Source: Lantana camara
Taxonomy: Eukaryota; Streptophyta; Magnoliopsida; Lamiales; Verbenaceae
Assembly (NCBI GenBank): GCA_037501455.1
Contig: CM074865.1
Span: forward strand, 18,298,501-18,362,500
DNA: 64,000 bases
Direction: 5' to 3'
Part shown: positions 22,372 through 33,130 of the stretch, piece by piece
Layout: every line of letters begins with the position of its first letter
Numbering within the stretch: position 1 is the first letter of the stretch
Program-made: the position numbers and the translations under genes
Notes under the pieces: generated by a model
The model's database searches: none
Told to the model about the DNA's origin: nothing
Seen by the model: the letters and a program-made list of their open reading frames with translations, nothing else

Positions 22372-24856
22372 TGTAGCACCCGGAAAGCTAGGCACCACAT
22401 CCCCCGCACTATAGCCCCAATCCACATATGAAATGGTCAATCCATACATGAACCAAAGCTATAGCGAACGGGAGACAATAAAAAAACACTACACAAGGCT
22501 AGGCGGGTACCCTCAATTAAAACCAAACCAACAATGCAGAGAAGATAGAAGCGGAAGCAATAATTCATTCAATACTTATAGGTACCATATTTATTTATTT
22601 ACTAATAGATACCAACATTATATATTAATACAATATCATCTCCAAAAATAGAATACAAGGCATGTTACAAAACAAAAGTATCAATACATGAACAAAATGT
22701 GAGATGAAGTGTGCTAGACCCGAATTAAAGACACTCTAGACTCTAATTCCCGCCTAGCACGCCCTGCAAAACAACTGAAAAGTCGAGGTGTCAGTCCAAC
22801 ACGGACTGAGCGAGGGGGATAAATAAATATAAGCGCACATACATGTAAGTTATAATCTCGGGTAATAATTTTTGGAAAAACAATACAATTTAATAGAATA
22901 AGAGATACTATCGCCCGAAGTTACAACTAATTCAATTTATTAACTTAACCCTTCAATACAATCAATCTGTGGCCCGGCGAGTGAGGGCAAATCTCCAACC
23001 TTACTCCGACTGTGTACAATCAATCAATCAATTATTCAATAGTTAGGTGATCATACAATTCATTACGGTGCACAATTAGCAGTTTCAGTCCATCCTTCTT
23101 CCTCCAGGTGATGGTGGGATTGCAAGGCCCCACCATCCAATCAGTCTGGGCAGAGGGTACATGAATCCCTAAGCCCGGAACTCCTTCCTCCCCTAATCTC
23201 CTAGGGGGTTCAAGGGTCATCCCAATTTGGTGAGAGTAGCTCTCGAGTTACTCGTCAGCCCATGCTTTCCCGGTTGGCTCGAGCCACTACACTCGGGCCC
23301 ACAGTGCAATTCAATACTCGCCCAATCAATCAATTCTTACCAAAGTTTGATAAATCATTTGAAAACCAATCTCCTTTGAAAACTATAATTATATAGATAA
23401 GTTTTTGGCTTAAAACTTCACATAGGGTTATACGGGTCCTATGTATCTAGAATTAAACCTCACTTGAACGACCCAAAACAAACAAGGAAACAGCTCACGG
23501 GGCCTGCTCCTCGTCACCAGGAAGCTGGTCTGTGCAAGAAAGACAAATGTCCGTGAGACACGACTCAAAATGTACCAAATAGGACGAACGTCGGAAATGC
23601 AACGAGTATGATAGAATGTACCATGAAAATATCTCGTTCTAACATGTATGCAATCATATAATACATGCATACGTACAACCATGCATGCAAAACAAAATGC
23701 ATGAAAACAGAGGGTGGCACGCCCATGCCACCAAAATACACTAAGCCGCGACACCCCCGTGTCGGGGTACAGTGGACCATATGCATGCGAACAGAAGGTG
23801 ACACGCCCGTGTCACCATTACAAAGCAATCCGTGACACCCCCGTGTCACAGTACAGAAAAACCAGGCCATCATGCACCCACGTGTCACGCTGAAGAAGGG
23901 AAAGTTGACACGCCCGTGTCAACTGTGCGTAACAGAAAAAGAAACAGAGCAATAGCAGCAGCAGCAACGATCCAACAACAACAACCCACAAAATGATCCA
24001 TAATCAAGTTCAAACACATATATTTCATGCAATAAACATACTAGCTTACATATAGATCATCAACAACTCGTAAAACACCTAATTCCACATTAGATCATCA
24101 AGATTTCATCAAAACAAACCCAAATCACCAATCATGCTCCAAGTGCAGTATCAACAAGTTGAATACATCCAACTTAAGCACAAAGTTCATAAACATGCTT
24201 CCAATAACCAATATATATCCAAGCCCTATCTATCACATAAATCCAAAATTCATCAAAGTTCCAAAAATACCTCAAATGAAAGAAATGGAAGATGAGAAGA
24301 AGATATGATGTTGATGATGCTTGAATGATCACAAAACCCACAAATAAGAAGCTTGTATGATGAAATCTTCCTCTCTTCCCAGAAGGGTTTGGCTCGGTTG
24401 ACAAGGGAAGCAAGAGCAAGTGTATATGTATTGTGTTGTATGAAATGGGAAGCAAATGGAACGTAATGGCTGCTATGAAGGAGAAGAAATTGGACAATTT
24501 GCTATTAAGTCCTCCCATTATTTAAGTTATGCAATGAGGTTCAATTCCATAGCAAATGATCAGTTAAGTCCAAGGAAATATTAATGCAATTGAGTCTCCA
24601 AATTCATGAAAATGAGCAATTAAGGCCGTAAAGAATTAAATTACGTTTGGGAAATTAATTCACATTACAATTAAATTCAATTTATGCAATAATTGTGATA
24701 TGATATGATTTTCAATAAAACACTAAGAATATAATTTTATAAAATCATGTCATGACAAGGAAAAACTGAATTAAATGATCAATTAATAATTAAAATCTAA
24801 CTCTCAAACTCACACGTGTCGATCATACCTGAAATGCCGAAAGCTGGGGCGTTACA
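22372..24856 (-). repeat. Element A 5' LTR (right copy)
   Basis: 2485 bp, ending GGCGTTACA before the TATCA duplication. This copy preserves a cluster of five dyads at 23713-23923 with arms such as GGTGACAC and GTGTCACC around a four-base loop. The left copy has several of these damaged. The short frames here repeat those in the other LTR. Confidence 0.93.
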
Positions 24857-24861
24857 TATCA

Positions 24862-25892
24862 TCTTCAAGCTCAAGTTTCTTCAAGTAGCAGCCATGGTGG
24901 TTCGATTTTCACACAAAATCCATGAAATAATTCATCACTCATGCATTAAGGAAGCCAAGGAGATCATATATTCAGCTTTAATCCAAGTATTACATCAAAG
25001 GAAAGCAAGGATTCATCAAATCATCACATTAACCTAACTATTCATCTATAAATTCATAGCATGCCCAAATCTTCATGGAATTCAGAAAATAAGCACTCAA
25101 AAGAAAGACAAGCAGATGAACTACAATAATATGGGCTTACCTCTTCAATTTGATGAAGATTGGAGGTCGAACGAGCTCAAAATCGCCTTTGGTGAATAGT
25201 GACTGCTCTCTTTCTTCTTTCTCCCCTTAAGTCTCGGTTTCCAGCTAATTTCCCCCTTCTTGGCTGCTGAGTTCGAAGTGAGGGGTTAAATGAGAGATAT
25301 AGGGTTAAACCATGGTTAAATGGGCTGAAGCATCAAGGTATTTGGTTAAGAATTGAGTGAGTTATGACCATTTTAATGAAGGGTGGCAAATCTGCGTGAG
25401 CTGTTCGTTTCGGGTGAAATTCGGATTATCAAACGGGCTTAGAAAAATATGAAAGTAGGTTCCTTAGTTTTCTTTCTTTGTTACAAGTCCGGTGCCACTT
25501 CCGGAATTCGAATCCGAATTCCCGAGCTCAAGATACGCCTTCCGGAACCCAAGGCGCGCTAAAACAAGTTAGGCCCTCGAGTCCCTCAAAAATAAAACGG
25601 CGTCAAAGCCGTATCAAACGAACTCAAAAATAATAAACGAGCATGCAAATAAATTATAAATCACATAATTCATGTATGGCAAGTTGTCACGAAAATCGGG
25701 GTTGAAAGAGAGGTTAAACGAATTAAAAATGAGTCGAAAAGGTTCAAAAACCTTTATAAACTTAAACGTAAAGCATATAAAAAATATTCAAATATTCAAA
25801 TAAATCATATAATCGCATATTTAAATAACTAAATGCGCACTTAGCACACTCGTGACGTCGTACCTAAAAGGCTGAAAAGTTGGGATGTTACA
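24862..25892 (-). repeat. Outer gypsy LTR G, right fragment
   Basis: Continues the sequence of 1-564 after element A. It ends GGGATGTTACA, like the GTTACA ends of the LTRs of A and D, and is followed by ATTTACCACCTC, whose complement is a purine-rich tract (25893-25905). So this is the 3' LTR of a minus-strand gypsy element whose coding part is gone. No frame of interest is present. Confidence 0.65.
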
Positions 25893-25905
25893 ATTTACCA
25901 CCTCG

Positions 25906-27260
25906 GATCAGACCCCATCACCCCTTTTATTTATACTAAAGGTTTCGAACCCATAGGTTTTTCCTAAGCCAAGTGGGTTTTGATTTCTTGCTCAATGATT
26001 CACTAATTAAATAATATCTTTTATTTAAAATAAGATCTTATCTTATCTTGCTAGACATATCAATCTCTTTCCTAAACCCTTTAGGAGTTTAACTATTCTA
26101 CTTTATCTAATATAAAATTAAATATTTAATTCAATAAATAATTTAAATTCACAATTAAATATTTATTGGGTCAATTATTTTGAGTTTGAACTTAACAAAT
26201 TAATTCACAATTAATTAAAATCCCAAAAATTAATTTAACAATTTAATTAAATAAAATTTTCACACGTGTGGCTTGTGCCACATGTGTCACTATATGTGGA
26301 CCCTATTTAATCAACTGTTTGATCATTTCGTTAATCCAATTAACTTCCTACCAAAGCCCTCGTGACCTGACATTTGTGTGTGACCCTTTAGGTTCATTAT
26401 TCGAATAGTAGTGACACTAATTAATTAATTCTCGTATTTAATTAATTAGTTCATAGATCACACAACCGTAATCTAGCAATGAGTGTGTCATCCCTAGCCG
26501 AATAACGAAATAAATCGAAGAACTTTTCAATCAATGACAATCAGTAAAATACGATCCTTCTGTAATTCCATCTCTCAATCAAGACATTAAGGCATGGGAA
26601 TAATATTAGAGTCTTGTAATTCTTGATCTTTAAAGTTAGTTTCGTTTTATATCCATTTAGACCTCAATCCAAGAAAATCCCACTTTCTAGATGTCTTGAT
26701 CTTTAGTCCACCTTGGCCAAGGGTTTAATATTTAATGGACTACGAACAACATAATCAGTAAGAGATCATCTTCTTCTTAACAAGTGTAGGTCCTTTATTG
26801 ATTCTACTAATTCTACATATGCCACTTGTGTAATCCCAACATGGACCGAAATTCAGCTGTCTAAAGTCGACATCCTTTTGAGTCCATATCAAAGATTACA
26901 TAGTTAGCTTATATGAGACATTATAGAATCTTAAGTCAAAAGATTATTAATCACGTCATTAACCTGTGAGATATTTTCTAATCTGGAGCTTTCTTGGAAA
27001 CATCCTTTCCCATTTAGGAATGTTCTCACGCGGGACATCTTAGTGATACAGTTCTTTTAACAATCACCCTTATGTATTATGCACGCATCATTGTATGCAC
27101 TTTTCACCACATGAAACTGGGTGATCCTTCTTAAGGACGTAATCACATAAGCAAGTCTCAATGGAGTCAAGGTCGACACTCCCACTGTTTGTCGGACTCA
27201 TCGACTTGGAGAAGTTTTTAATCCTCACCTATGAAGTTAAGAACTTGTTTTCATGGTTAA
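25906..27260 (-). repeat. Divergent Angela-like copia LTR fragment
   Basis: Blocks in the same order as in the inverted solo LTR at 16787-18724 are recognisable. They include the CACACGTGTG palindrome (26262), TGTGTGTGACCCT (26371), the AATTAATTAATT tracts (26410), 'ggccaagg' (26724), 'agtgtaggtcctt' (26782), 'tctcacgcggg' (27023) and the 'actcccact...ggactcatcg' block (27177-27203). Similarity is much lower than among the other copies, and neither terminus nor a duplication is visible. It is an older or related family, truncated where the pol of G would begin. Confidence 0.65.
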
Positions 27261-28220
27261 CTAGAAAATAAGTACGATCTTCTAATATTAGCATATTGTC
27301 ATTTCTGAAAGATGCATCGTTGTGTTTATTATACCACTGTACTGACTATATTTATTAATTGGCTATGAATTGTCCCAACCTAATACAACTTAAGTTCTTT
27401 TATTTACAGATCTACTTACTATCTAACAACAAAAATGAGGATATTCAGCTTCCTAAGACCATAAAAGTTGTTAAGAATTGTTTCTCCTAACTAGACTTGT
27501 GTTGTTAGCTTCCTTAGAAGGAACCCATCACTTCTTATTAGAGTTCTCTCATTCTCACCAAATATTGTGATCCATTCAAGCAAGTTGACTTTTTTCTTTT
27601 TAATTGAAGGTTTGGTTTCTTTTTTTTTTTTTTTTTCTCTTTTTTTTACTCGTGTTTCATCATAGAGAGCAACAATACTATTACTACCAACAATTTATTG
27701 GTAATAGTCTATTGTGCTTCTACATACCATTCGAGTTAATAGTTTGTGCCGAAATACATCTACAACCCTGAGACTTTTGGTATTTGTCAAAAAGAATGTC
27801 CGAGTATTAGGAATTACGATATGATACTTGAACACAAAAAACACCCCTCACTACCAAAAAAAAAAAAAAAAAAAAAAAAAAAGGAGTTTTTACTACACAA
27901 ACTTCCCCACGTTAGGGTAGCAAGAAAAGTACTTCCCTACACTTTTTTATAAAGTGTGGTAAGAATATAAATAATTAACTTTTATATTTATTTTCTTTTA
28001 CAGAATAGAGTACTCCCTACACTTTTTTACAAATTGTAGTAAGAATAACAAAAATCTCTTAATTTTGGTAACATATAAATAATTTTTTTCTTTTTTTAGT
28101 GAAAATATAAATATATATAGAGCTAGTAACTAAATAGAATTGTATAGATAAAATTTTACTGTTTGAAAGAAAAAAAATCTAACGAATTCAATCGTTTGTA
28201 AGGGACCTCCATATTATTAA
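27261..28220. other. AT-rich DNA with possible CACTA-type remnant
   Basis: No gene seen. It contains T-rich runs near 27620 and a long run of A at 27857-27883. CACTACCAAAAA at 27849 resembles the end of a CACTA transposon. After it come two short inverted pairs with TCCCTACACTTTTTTA (27937 and 28014), each followed by an imperfect complement (AAAGTGTGGTAAGAAT, AAATTGTAGTAAGAAT). These look like subterminal repeats of a decayed DNA transposon. The other end was not found. Confidence 0.4.
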
Positions 28221-28225
28221 TAATT

Positions 28226-28590
28226 TATTGTGAAACAGAATAACAATTGCGCAAAACAAGATAAAAATATCGAAGAGAGAATTCTTTATTGATAGAAACT
28301 ATGAAATTGTATTCTGAATCTATATATAAATGAACTTACATAGCGTCCTAGTTATAGAAAATTTTATATAGCTTCTAAGGTATGCTAAATAGAGCTTCTA
28401 AAATATGCTAGACACAAGCTTCTAAGGTATGCTAGACAGAAGCTTTTAACGTACACTATATGAAATCTTTTGAAGTACATTATATAAAAGCTTCTGAGAT
28501 AAGCTTGGTTTGTGATAGTATCAAACTTGGTGACCACCCACAATTCATGCATGGGCAGACCACTAGCTATAATTTTGACTTTTCTTAACA
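28226..28590 (-). repeat. Element E 3' LTR (left copy)
   Basis: This aligns end to end with 60091-60450, including the imperfect repeats of about 20 bp built on 'agcttctaaggtatgcta' at 28370-28470. On the element strand it starts TGTTAAGAAAAG and ends AATA, not the usual CA. That end is the only one that gives a matching TAATT duplication. Confidence 0.85.
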
Positions 28591-28784
28591 CTCCCCGTTG
28601 GGATGCTCATGCAATTGTCTCTTTATATACGTTTTTTATGCTGACTCATTAAAAACCTTATCAGGAAAAACCCAGTGGGGTAAAAACCTAAATAAGGGAA
28701 AAAGAGTACAACTCCGTCTGCTTCCCCTGATGTTGATATTAGTGAGTTCTTCTCATAGATCTCAGAGATAACGCATTCCAATAT
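28591..28784 (-). other. Element E polypurine tract and 3' tail
   Basis: The element strand reads CCCAACGGGGAG directly before the LTR, a typical copia polypurine tract. Upstream is the non-coding tail found in many plant copia elements ('aaaaccttatcaggaaaaacc' region on the plus strand, 28650-28680). The last pol codons end here. The Mutator-like element duplicated TTCCAATAT (28776-28784) just inside the codons for the C-terminal HDIGMR residues. Confidence 0.75.
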
Positions 28785-29571
28785 AGAGCTGTTCATTTGG
28801 TCGATTTTCGATCGAACTGAACTTTCGGTTCGGTTAACCGAACCATTCAGTTTTGGAAAACCAAAACCAAAACCGACACTACAAGAAAACAGCCGAAAAC
28901 CGACGGGAAAAAATCGATAGAAAATTTCGTTGGTTTTCTATTGAAATTTTCGACGGAAAACCAAAAGAATTCCCACGACCAAGAAAAACTGCATTCCAAC
29001 GGAAAAGTCGTCGGAATTCCGTCGGAAAATTTGGCGGAATTCCAAAAAAAAAATTGCGCCAGAAAACCAAAGGAATTTTTCGTCGTTTTTTTCCCATCGA
29101 TTTTTTTAATTCTTCATTAAAAAAAAACCAACAGAATTTTCCCGTTAGTTTTCCGTTGAAATTTTCAATGAAACAAAAATTCCAACGCAAAACCAATGGA
29201 AAAATCCCATCGTTCTTTTTTATTCTTCATTAAAAAAAAACCAACGGAATTTTTTGGTCGGTTCTCCGTTGGAATTTTCAATGAAACAAAAATTCTAATG
29301 GAAAAAATCCAGTCGGTCTTTTAAATTCTTCATTAAAGAAAACCAACGAAATTTTTCGTTGGTTTTCCGTTGGAATTTTCAATGAAATAAAAATTCCAAA
29401 GGGAAAATCCCGTCGTTTTTTTTTTATTCTTCATTAAAAAAAAAATCAACGGAATTTTTCCGTTGGTTTTCCGTTAGAATTTTCAATCAAATTTAATTAG
29501 AAAATTAAGATTATAGTTAATACAAATAATTATATATTTAAAAATTATAAAATCATTTTCCCCCCTCACCT

Positions 29572-29786
29572 TTGGGGTTGTTTGCACTTTACCCCCCAAC
29601 CTTTGTATTTTAGTTTAAGTAATACATATCTTTTAAACTTTGTTTGCAAACACCTCATTTAGCCGGAAAATTTTACTGGAAACTTTTAAAGGGGGTATTT
29701 GAGAACAAACTTCAAAGGTTATGTACTATTTATACCAAAACGCGAAAGTTTGGGGGGTAAAGTGCAAATACCCCAAATTATGCATG

Positions 29787-29837
<51 letters not shown>

Positions 29838-30412
29838 CCAAAATAAAATATAACGAAAAAAGAAATTGACATATTTAAATAAACATGATCTCGATACAAA
29901 TTACTAAATTAAAAAAGAAAAAATACGTGTAATCAAAGAATTATAAATGAAAAATCAAATATGAGTATTAGAGTTTTTATGTAATATATTTGAGTAATTA
30001 GTGTGTTTCACTAATTATGTTATCGAAATTGATTTTTATGTAGAATATTTGAGTAATTAGTATATTTTACTAATTGTGTTATCGAAATTAATTTTTAGGT
30101 AGTATATTCGAGTAATTAGTATATTTTACTAATTACATTATCGAAATTAACTAAAAAAACCGTAATACCCATATTTGATTTTTCATTTTTAACTCTTTGA
30201 TTACATGTATTTTTGTATTTTAATTTAGTAATTTGTATCGAGATCATGTTTATTTAAACATGTCAAATTTTTTTAATTATATTTCATTATATATATATAT
30301 ATATATTGATTAAAATATACATAATTGGGGGTATTTGCACTTTACCCCCCAAACTTTCACGTTTTGGTATAAATAGTACATAACCTTTGAAGTTTGTTCT
30401 CAAATTCCCCCT
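29572..30412. repeat. Long foldback with three related arms
   Basis: Three related blocks carry 'gcactttacccccc': 29572-29655 forward, 29692-29776 reverse and 30327-30412 forward. Inner sequences also pair: 29860-29965 with 30150-30275 (for example AACATGATCTCGATACAAAT and its complement at about 30225-30245). The whole can fold into a long hairpin. It also has a TA microsatellite at about 29793-29836. It is probably a foldback or MITE pair sitting within the CACTA-type element. Confidence 0.6.
29974..30150. repeat. Three tandem copies of a 59-bp unit in the foldback loop
   Basis: GAGTAATTAG recurs at 29992, 30051 and 30110, and the linked word TTATCGAAATT recurs in each copy, giving a period of 59 bp. 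Each unit also has an internal dyad (TAATTAGT...ACTAATTA). It sits at the centre of the long foldback. Confidence 0.75.
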
Positions 30413-31936
30413 CTAATATGATATTTTATATAATTTTAAGTGTATACATTGTTAATTAAAACACAAAAGTATATAAGCTAACAATTTTAATATAATATCT
30501 CCATGAATATGATTATATTTAATTCAAATAATCATATATTTAAAATTTTATATTTTAAACTAATAACAAAAAAGTATTTAAATAATTAATTGATATTAGA
30601 GTATAAATATATTTAAACACATATTATTAAAAAGCAAGAATTTGTCCAAGTTTGTTAGGGAGTTATTATTCTTCCTTGGAGACCGAGTTCGAATCCTCTC
30701 TCGCGCAATTAACGGAAAGAATTAATGACAGCAATAACTCAAGTTTGGCTCGATGGTTTGGGTGTTGGCTCGTTCGAGGGGTGGGTGTGGCTCGTTTTGG
30801 AGGTGGTTCGGGTCTCACAAATGAAACTATTAATTTTTTTTTATTTATTTATTTTTATTCTTTTTTTCAACGGAATACCGACAAAAAATTCCGTTGGAAA
30901 TCCGTCGGTTAGCTTAAAAATTAAATTTTTTTTGTCCCGTTGGAAAAAAAATTTCGATGGATATTTTCCGTTGGAAAATATTTTGTTGGAAAAATAATTT
31001 TTCCGATGGAAATATATTTACAACGGAAAACCAATGGAACGGATCCGACGGTGCCCAATTCCGACGATGGTTTTTCCAACAGACTCCGTTTCATTGGTTT
31101 TCCGTCGGAAATTTGTTTTTCCAACGGAAAACTTGAAAATTTCGTTAGTTTTTTCCGTCGGTTTTCGGCAAATTATTCGGTTCGGTTTTAACCGAAAAAG
31201 TTCGGTTCAATTTTGGTTCTCAGCCGAAAACCGAACATGTTGAAGAAATTAGTTTAAAAAAAAAAAAGTAATTCCAAGACTTGGGCCAAAAAGGGTGAAA
31301 GGCCTTATGAGTTCTGCCCCTAATTTAATTTCCGAACATGAGAAAACAAGGTACCCAACTAAAAAGATGTCAATTCTTTTTTCCATGGTGGCGTACACAT
31401 CATCATTCACAAAATTAATTTTCCACTCAAAATCATCATTCACAGGTCACAACACATCAACATCAGAAAATCAATTTCCATGGCCAATTTCTCAAGAAAT
31501 CCACAAGGACCACAACTGCAAATCTTTTTTCCCCAATAAACTTTTAAATCTATATACCAGAGAAGTGTTGCAACCTGCCGGAGGAGTGTTGTTGGGCTTT
31601 GATGTGGGCACCGGCGCAGTGGACTGCCGGAAGACTGCTATGGTTTTGATATGAGGAGGTGAGTGATGGATGGTGGCTAGGGTTGTGTTTTATATTCACA
31701 ATTACACAGAGTCTATATATATAAAACGTAAGTGGGAGAAAAGGAAAAACTAAAAAAACAAAACAAAAATATTATACTCGGTTTTTGGTTCGGTCGGTTT
31801 AACCGGACTATCGAACCGAAAAAACCAAAAACCGAACTCCTAAAATAACCAAACCGAAAGAACTCGGTTCATTTTGGTTCAATTCGGTTCGGTTGGTTTT
31901 TGGTTCCAATTTTTTGGAACAGCCCTATTCCAATAT

Positions 31937-32750
31937 CATGGACATGTTTCTTGAAAGTTGTAGTGGGAAGTGCCTTTGTAAAAAGATCTGCTGAGTTGTC
32001 ACATGATTGAATGTATTAGACACTGATTTCTCCATTCTTCCCAAGATCTTGTGTATATTAGAAGAACTTTGAAGGGATATGCTTGGTTCTATCACTTTTG
32101 ATATAACCTTTCTTCATTTGGGCAATCATGCAACATTGTCTTTGTATATCATAGTTGGACTTTTATCAATTGATACGCCGCAAGTGGTTAAGATGTGTTG
32201 TGTCATTGATCTTAACCAAACACATTCTCGACTTTCCTCATGAAGTGCAATTATCTCAGCATGGTTGGAGGAAGTAGCAATGAGAGTTTGCTTCTGTGAT
32301 CACCAAGAAACTGCAGTGCCTCAAATTGTAAAGATATAACCTCTTTGAGATCTCGCTTTGTGTGGATCCGATAAATATCCTGCATCTACATAACCAACCA
32401 AAACTTATTTTGCATTTTTAGAATAGAACAATTCGAAATCAACTGTACCTCGAAGATATTGAAATAAATATTTAATCTCATTCCAATGTCTTTTCGTTGG
32501 GGATGAGCTGAACATTGACTATAAAAGATATGTCAGATCTAGAGTAATTAGCAAGATACATAAGTGCTCAAATAGCATTGAGGTATGGTGTCTCAGATCC
32601 GAGAACTTCCTCGTTCTTTTCACAAGAGCGAAAGGGACCCGTTTTTACACCTAGCGATCTCCCAATCATTGGAGTGCTTAAAGAGGTTGCTCTATCCATG
32701 TTAAAGCATTTCAATACCCTTTCAGTATAAGTTGATTGATGAACGCAAAT
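31937..32750 (-). pseudogene. RNase H remnant of element E
   Basis: The minus strand reads the copia RNase H end, including a KALPTTTFKKHVHDIG-like segment next to the MULE, with the final residues split off by it. Several stops and frame changes occur across 800 bp and no long frame survives. It was recognised by position after RT and by the C-terminal motif. The details of the active site cannot be trusted. Confidence 0.6.
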
Positions 32751-33130
32751 TCAATTTCGTTTATGCTCAATCTGCAAACCAAGACAATATTTGGTTTGTC
32801 CAAGATCTTTCATTTCAAACTCATTTTTTAAGTAAACCGTTGTTTCATGAATTTCCTTAGCAGTTCCAATGATATTCAAATCATCGACATAGACTGCAAC
32901 AATCACATATCCGAATGTTGTTTTCTTAATATATACGCATGGGTAAATAGGATTATTCACATATCCTTTCTTCGAAAGAAATTCGCTTAAGCGATTGTAC
33001 CACATGCGTCTGGATTGTTTTAACCTATAAAGAGACAATTGTAATTTGATCGGATACCTCTCTTTAGGCTTCGATTCTAATGAAGCAGACATTTTAAATC
33101 CTTCCGGAACCTTCATGTATATGTCACTTT
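32751..33130 (-). pseudogene. Reverse transcriptase remnant of element E
   Basis: About 121 codons remain open. They include the copia sequence LSLYRLKQSRRMWYNRL, then YVIVAVYVDDLNIIG with an intact YVDD, and EMKDLGQTKYCLGLQIE. Tork and related plant copia RTs carry exactly this order. The upstream RT half (33131-33470) and downstream RNase H have lost their frames. Only this island would be recognisable as a protein. Confidence 0.85.

Larger units (their letters stand above)
565..24856 (-). mobile_element. Element A: Ty3/gypsy chromovirus (Tekay/Del-like)
   Basis: A structurally complete but nested LTR retrotransposon read on the minus strand. LTRs of 2488 and 2485 bp (565-3052 and 22372-24856) both run TGTAGCACCC to GGCGTTACA. 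The 5-bp target duplication TATCA stands at 560-564 and 24857-24861. In minus-strand order it has an initiator-Met-type primer site, gag with two zinc knuckles, protease, reverse transcriptase, RNase H, integrase, chromodomain and a polypurine tract. Long LTRs, this primer site and a C-terminal chromodomain are typical of Tekay/Del. A solo copia LTR (4613-6557) and element B (7438-19973) split the pol gene. Stop codons at 21115, 20623 and 3300 break the polyprotein, so it cannot move by itself. Confidence 0.93.
28877..31169. mobile_element. CACTA-type element inside the MULE, right end lost
   Basis: It begins with CACTACAAGAAAA, the classic CACTA terminus, followed by many short subterminal words such as CCGACGG, CCAACGG and TTCCGTTGG in both orientations (28895-29490 and 30865-31165). 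At the right the mirrored block GTCGGTTTTCGGC is present at 31157-31169. The expected last 15 bases (TTTTCTTGTAGTG-like) are missing and CGGTTCGGTT sequence of the host MULE follows. No transposase gene is visible, so it is a non-autonomous, end-truncated copy. Confidence 0.65.
28785..31927. mobile_element. Mutator-like (MULE-type) element
   Basis: A 3143-bp insertion flanked by the 9-bp duplication TTCCAATAT (28776-28784 and 31928-31936). Nine bases is the Mutator hallmark. The ends are AGAGCTGTTCATTTGG and, on the other strand, TAGGGCTGTTCCAAAAAATT, sharing GCTGTTC. Each end is followed by runs of CGGTTCGGTT/AACCGAACC words (28815-28876 and 31778-31905). The element also has a third such block at 31165-31235. 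There is no transposase frame. The 119-codon plus frame at 31295-31654 is unrecognised and might be captured DNA. The element entered the last codons of E's pol. Confidence 0.78.

Noticed and set aside
29572..30412. microRNA precursor
   Set aside because: The foldback is far longer than a microRNA hairpin, AT-rich and repeat-derived; a small-RNA source is possible but a microRNA gene is not supported.
31295..31654. 119-codon plus-strand frame as MULE transposase
   Set aside because: No transposase motif (no DDE-type pattern or zinc region) is visible; kept only as unrecognised content of the MULE.
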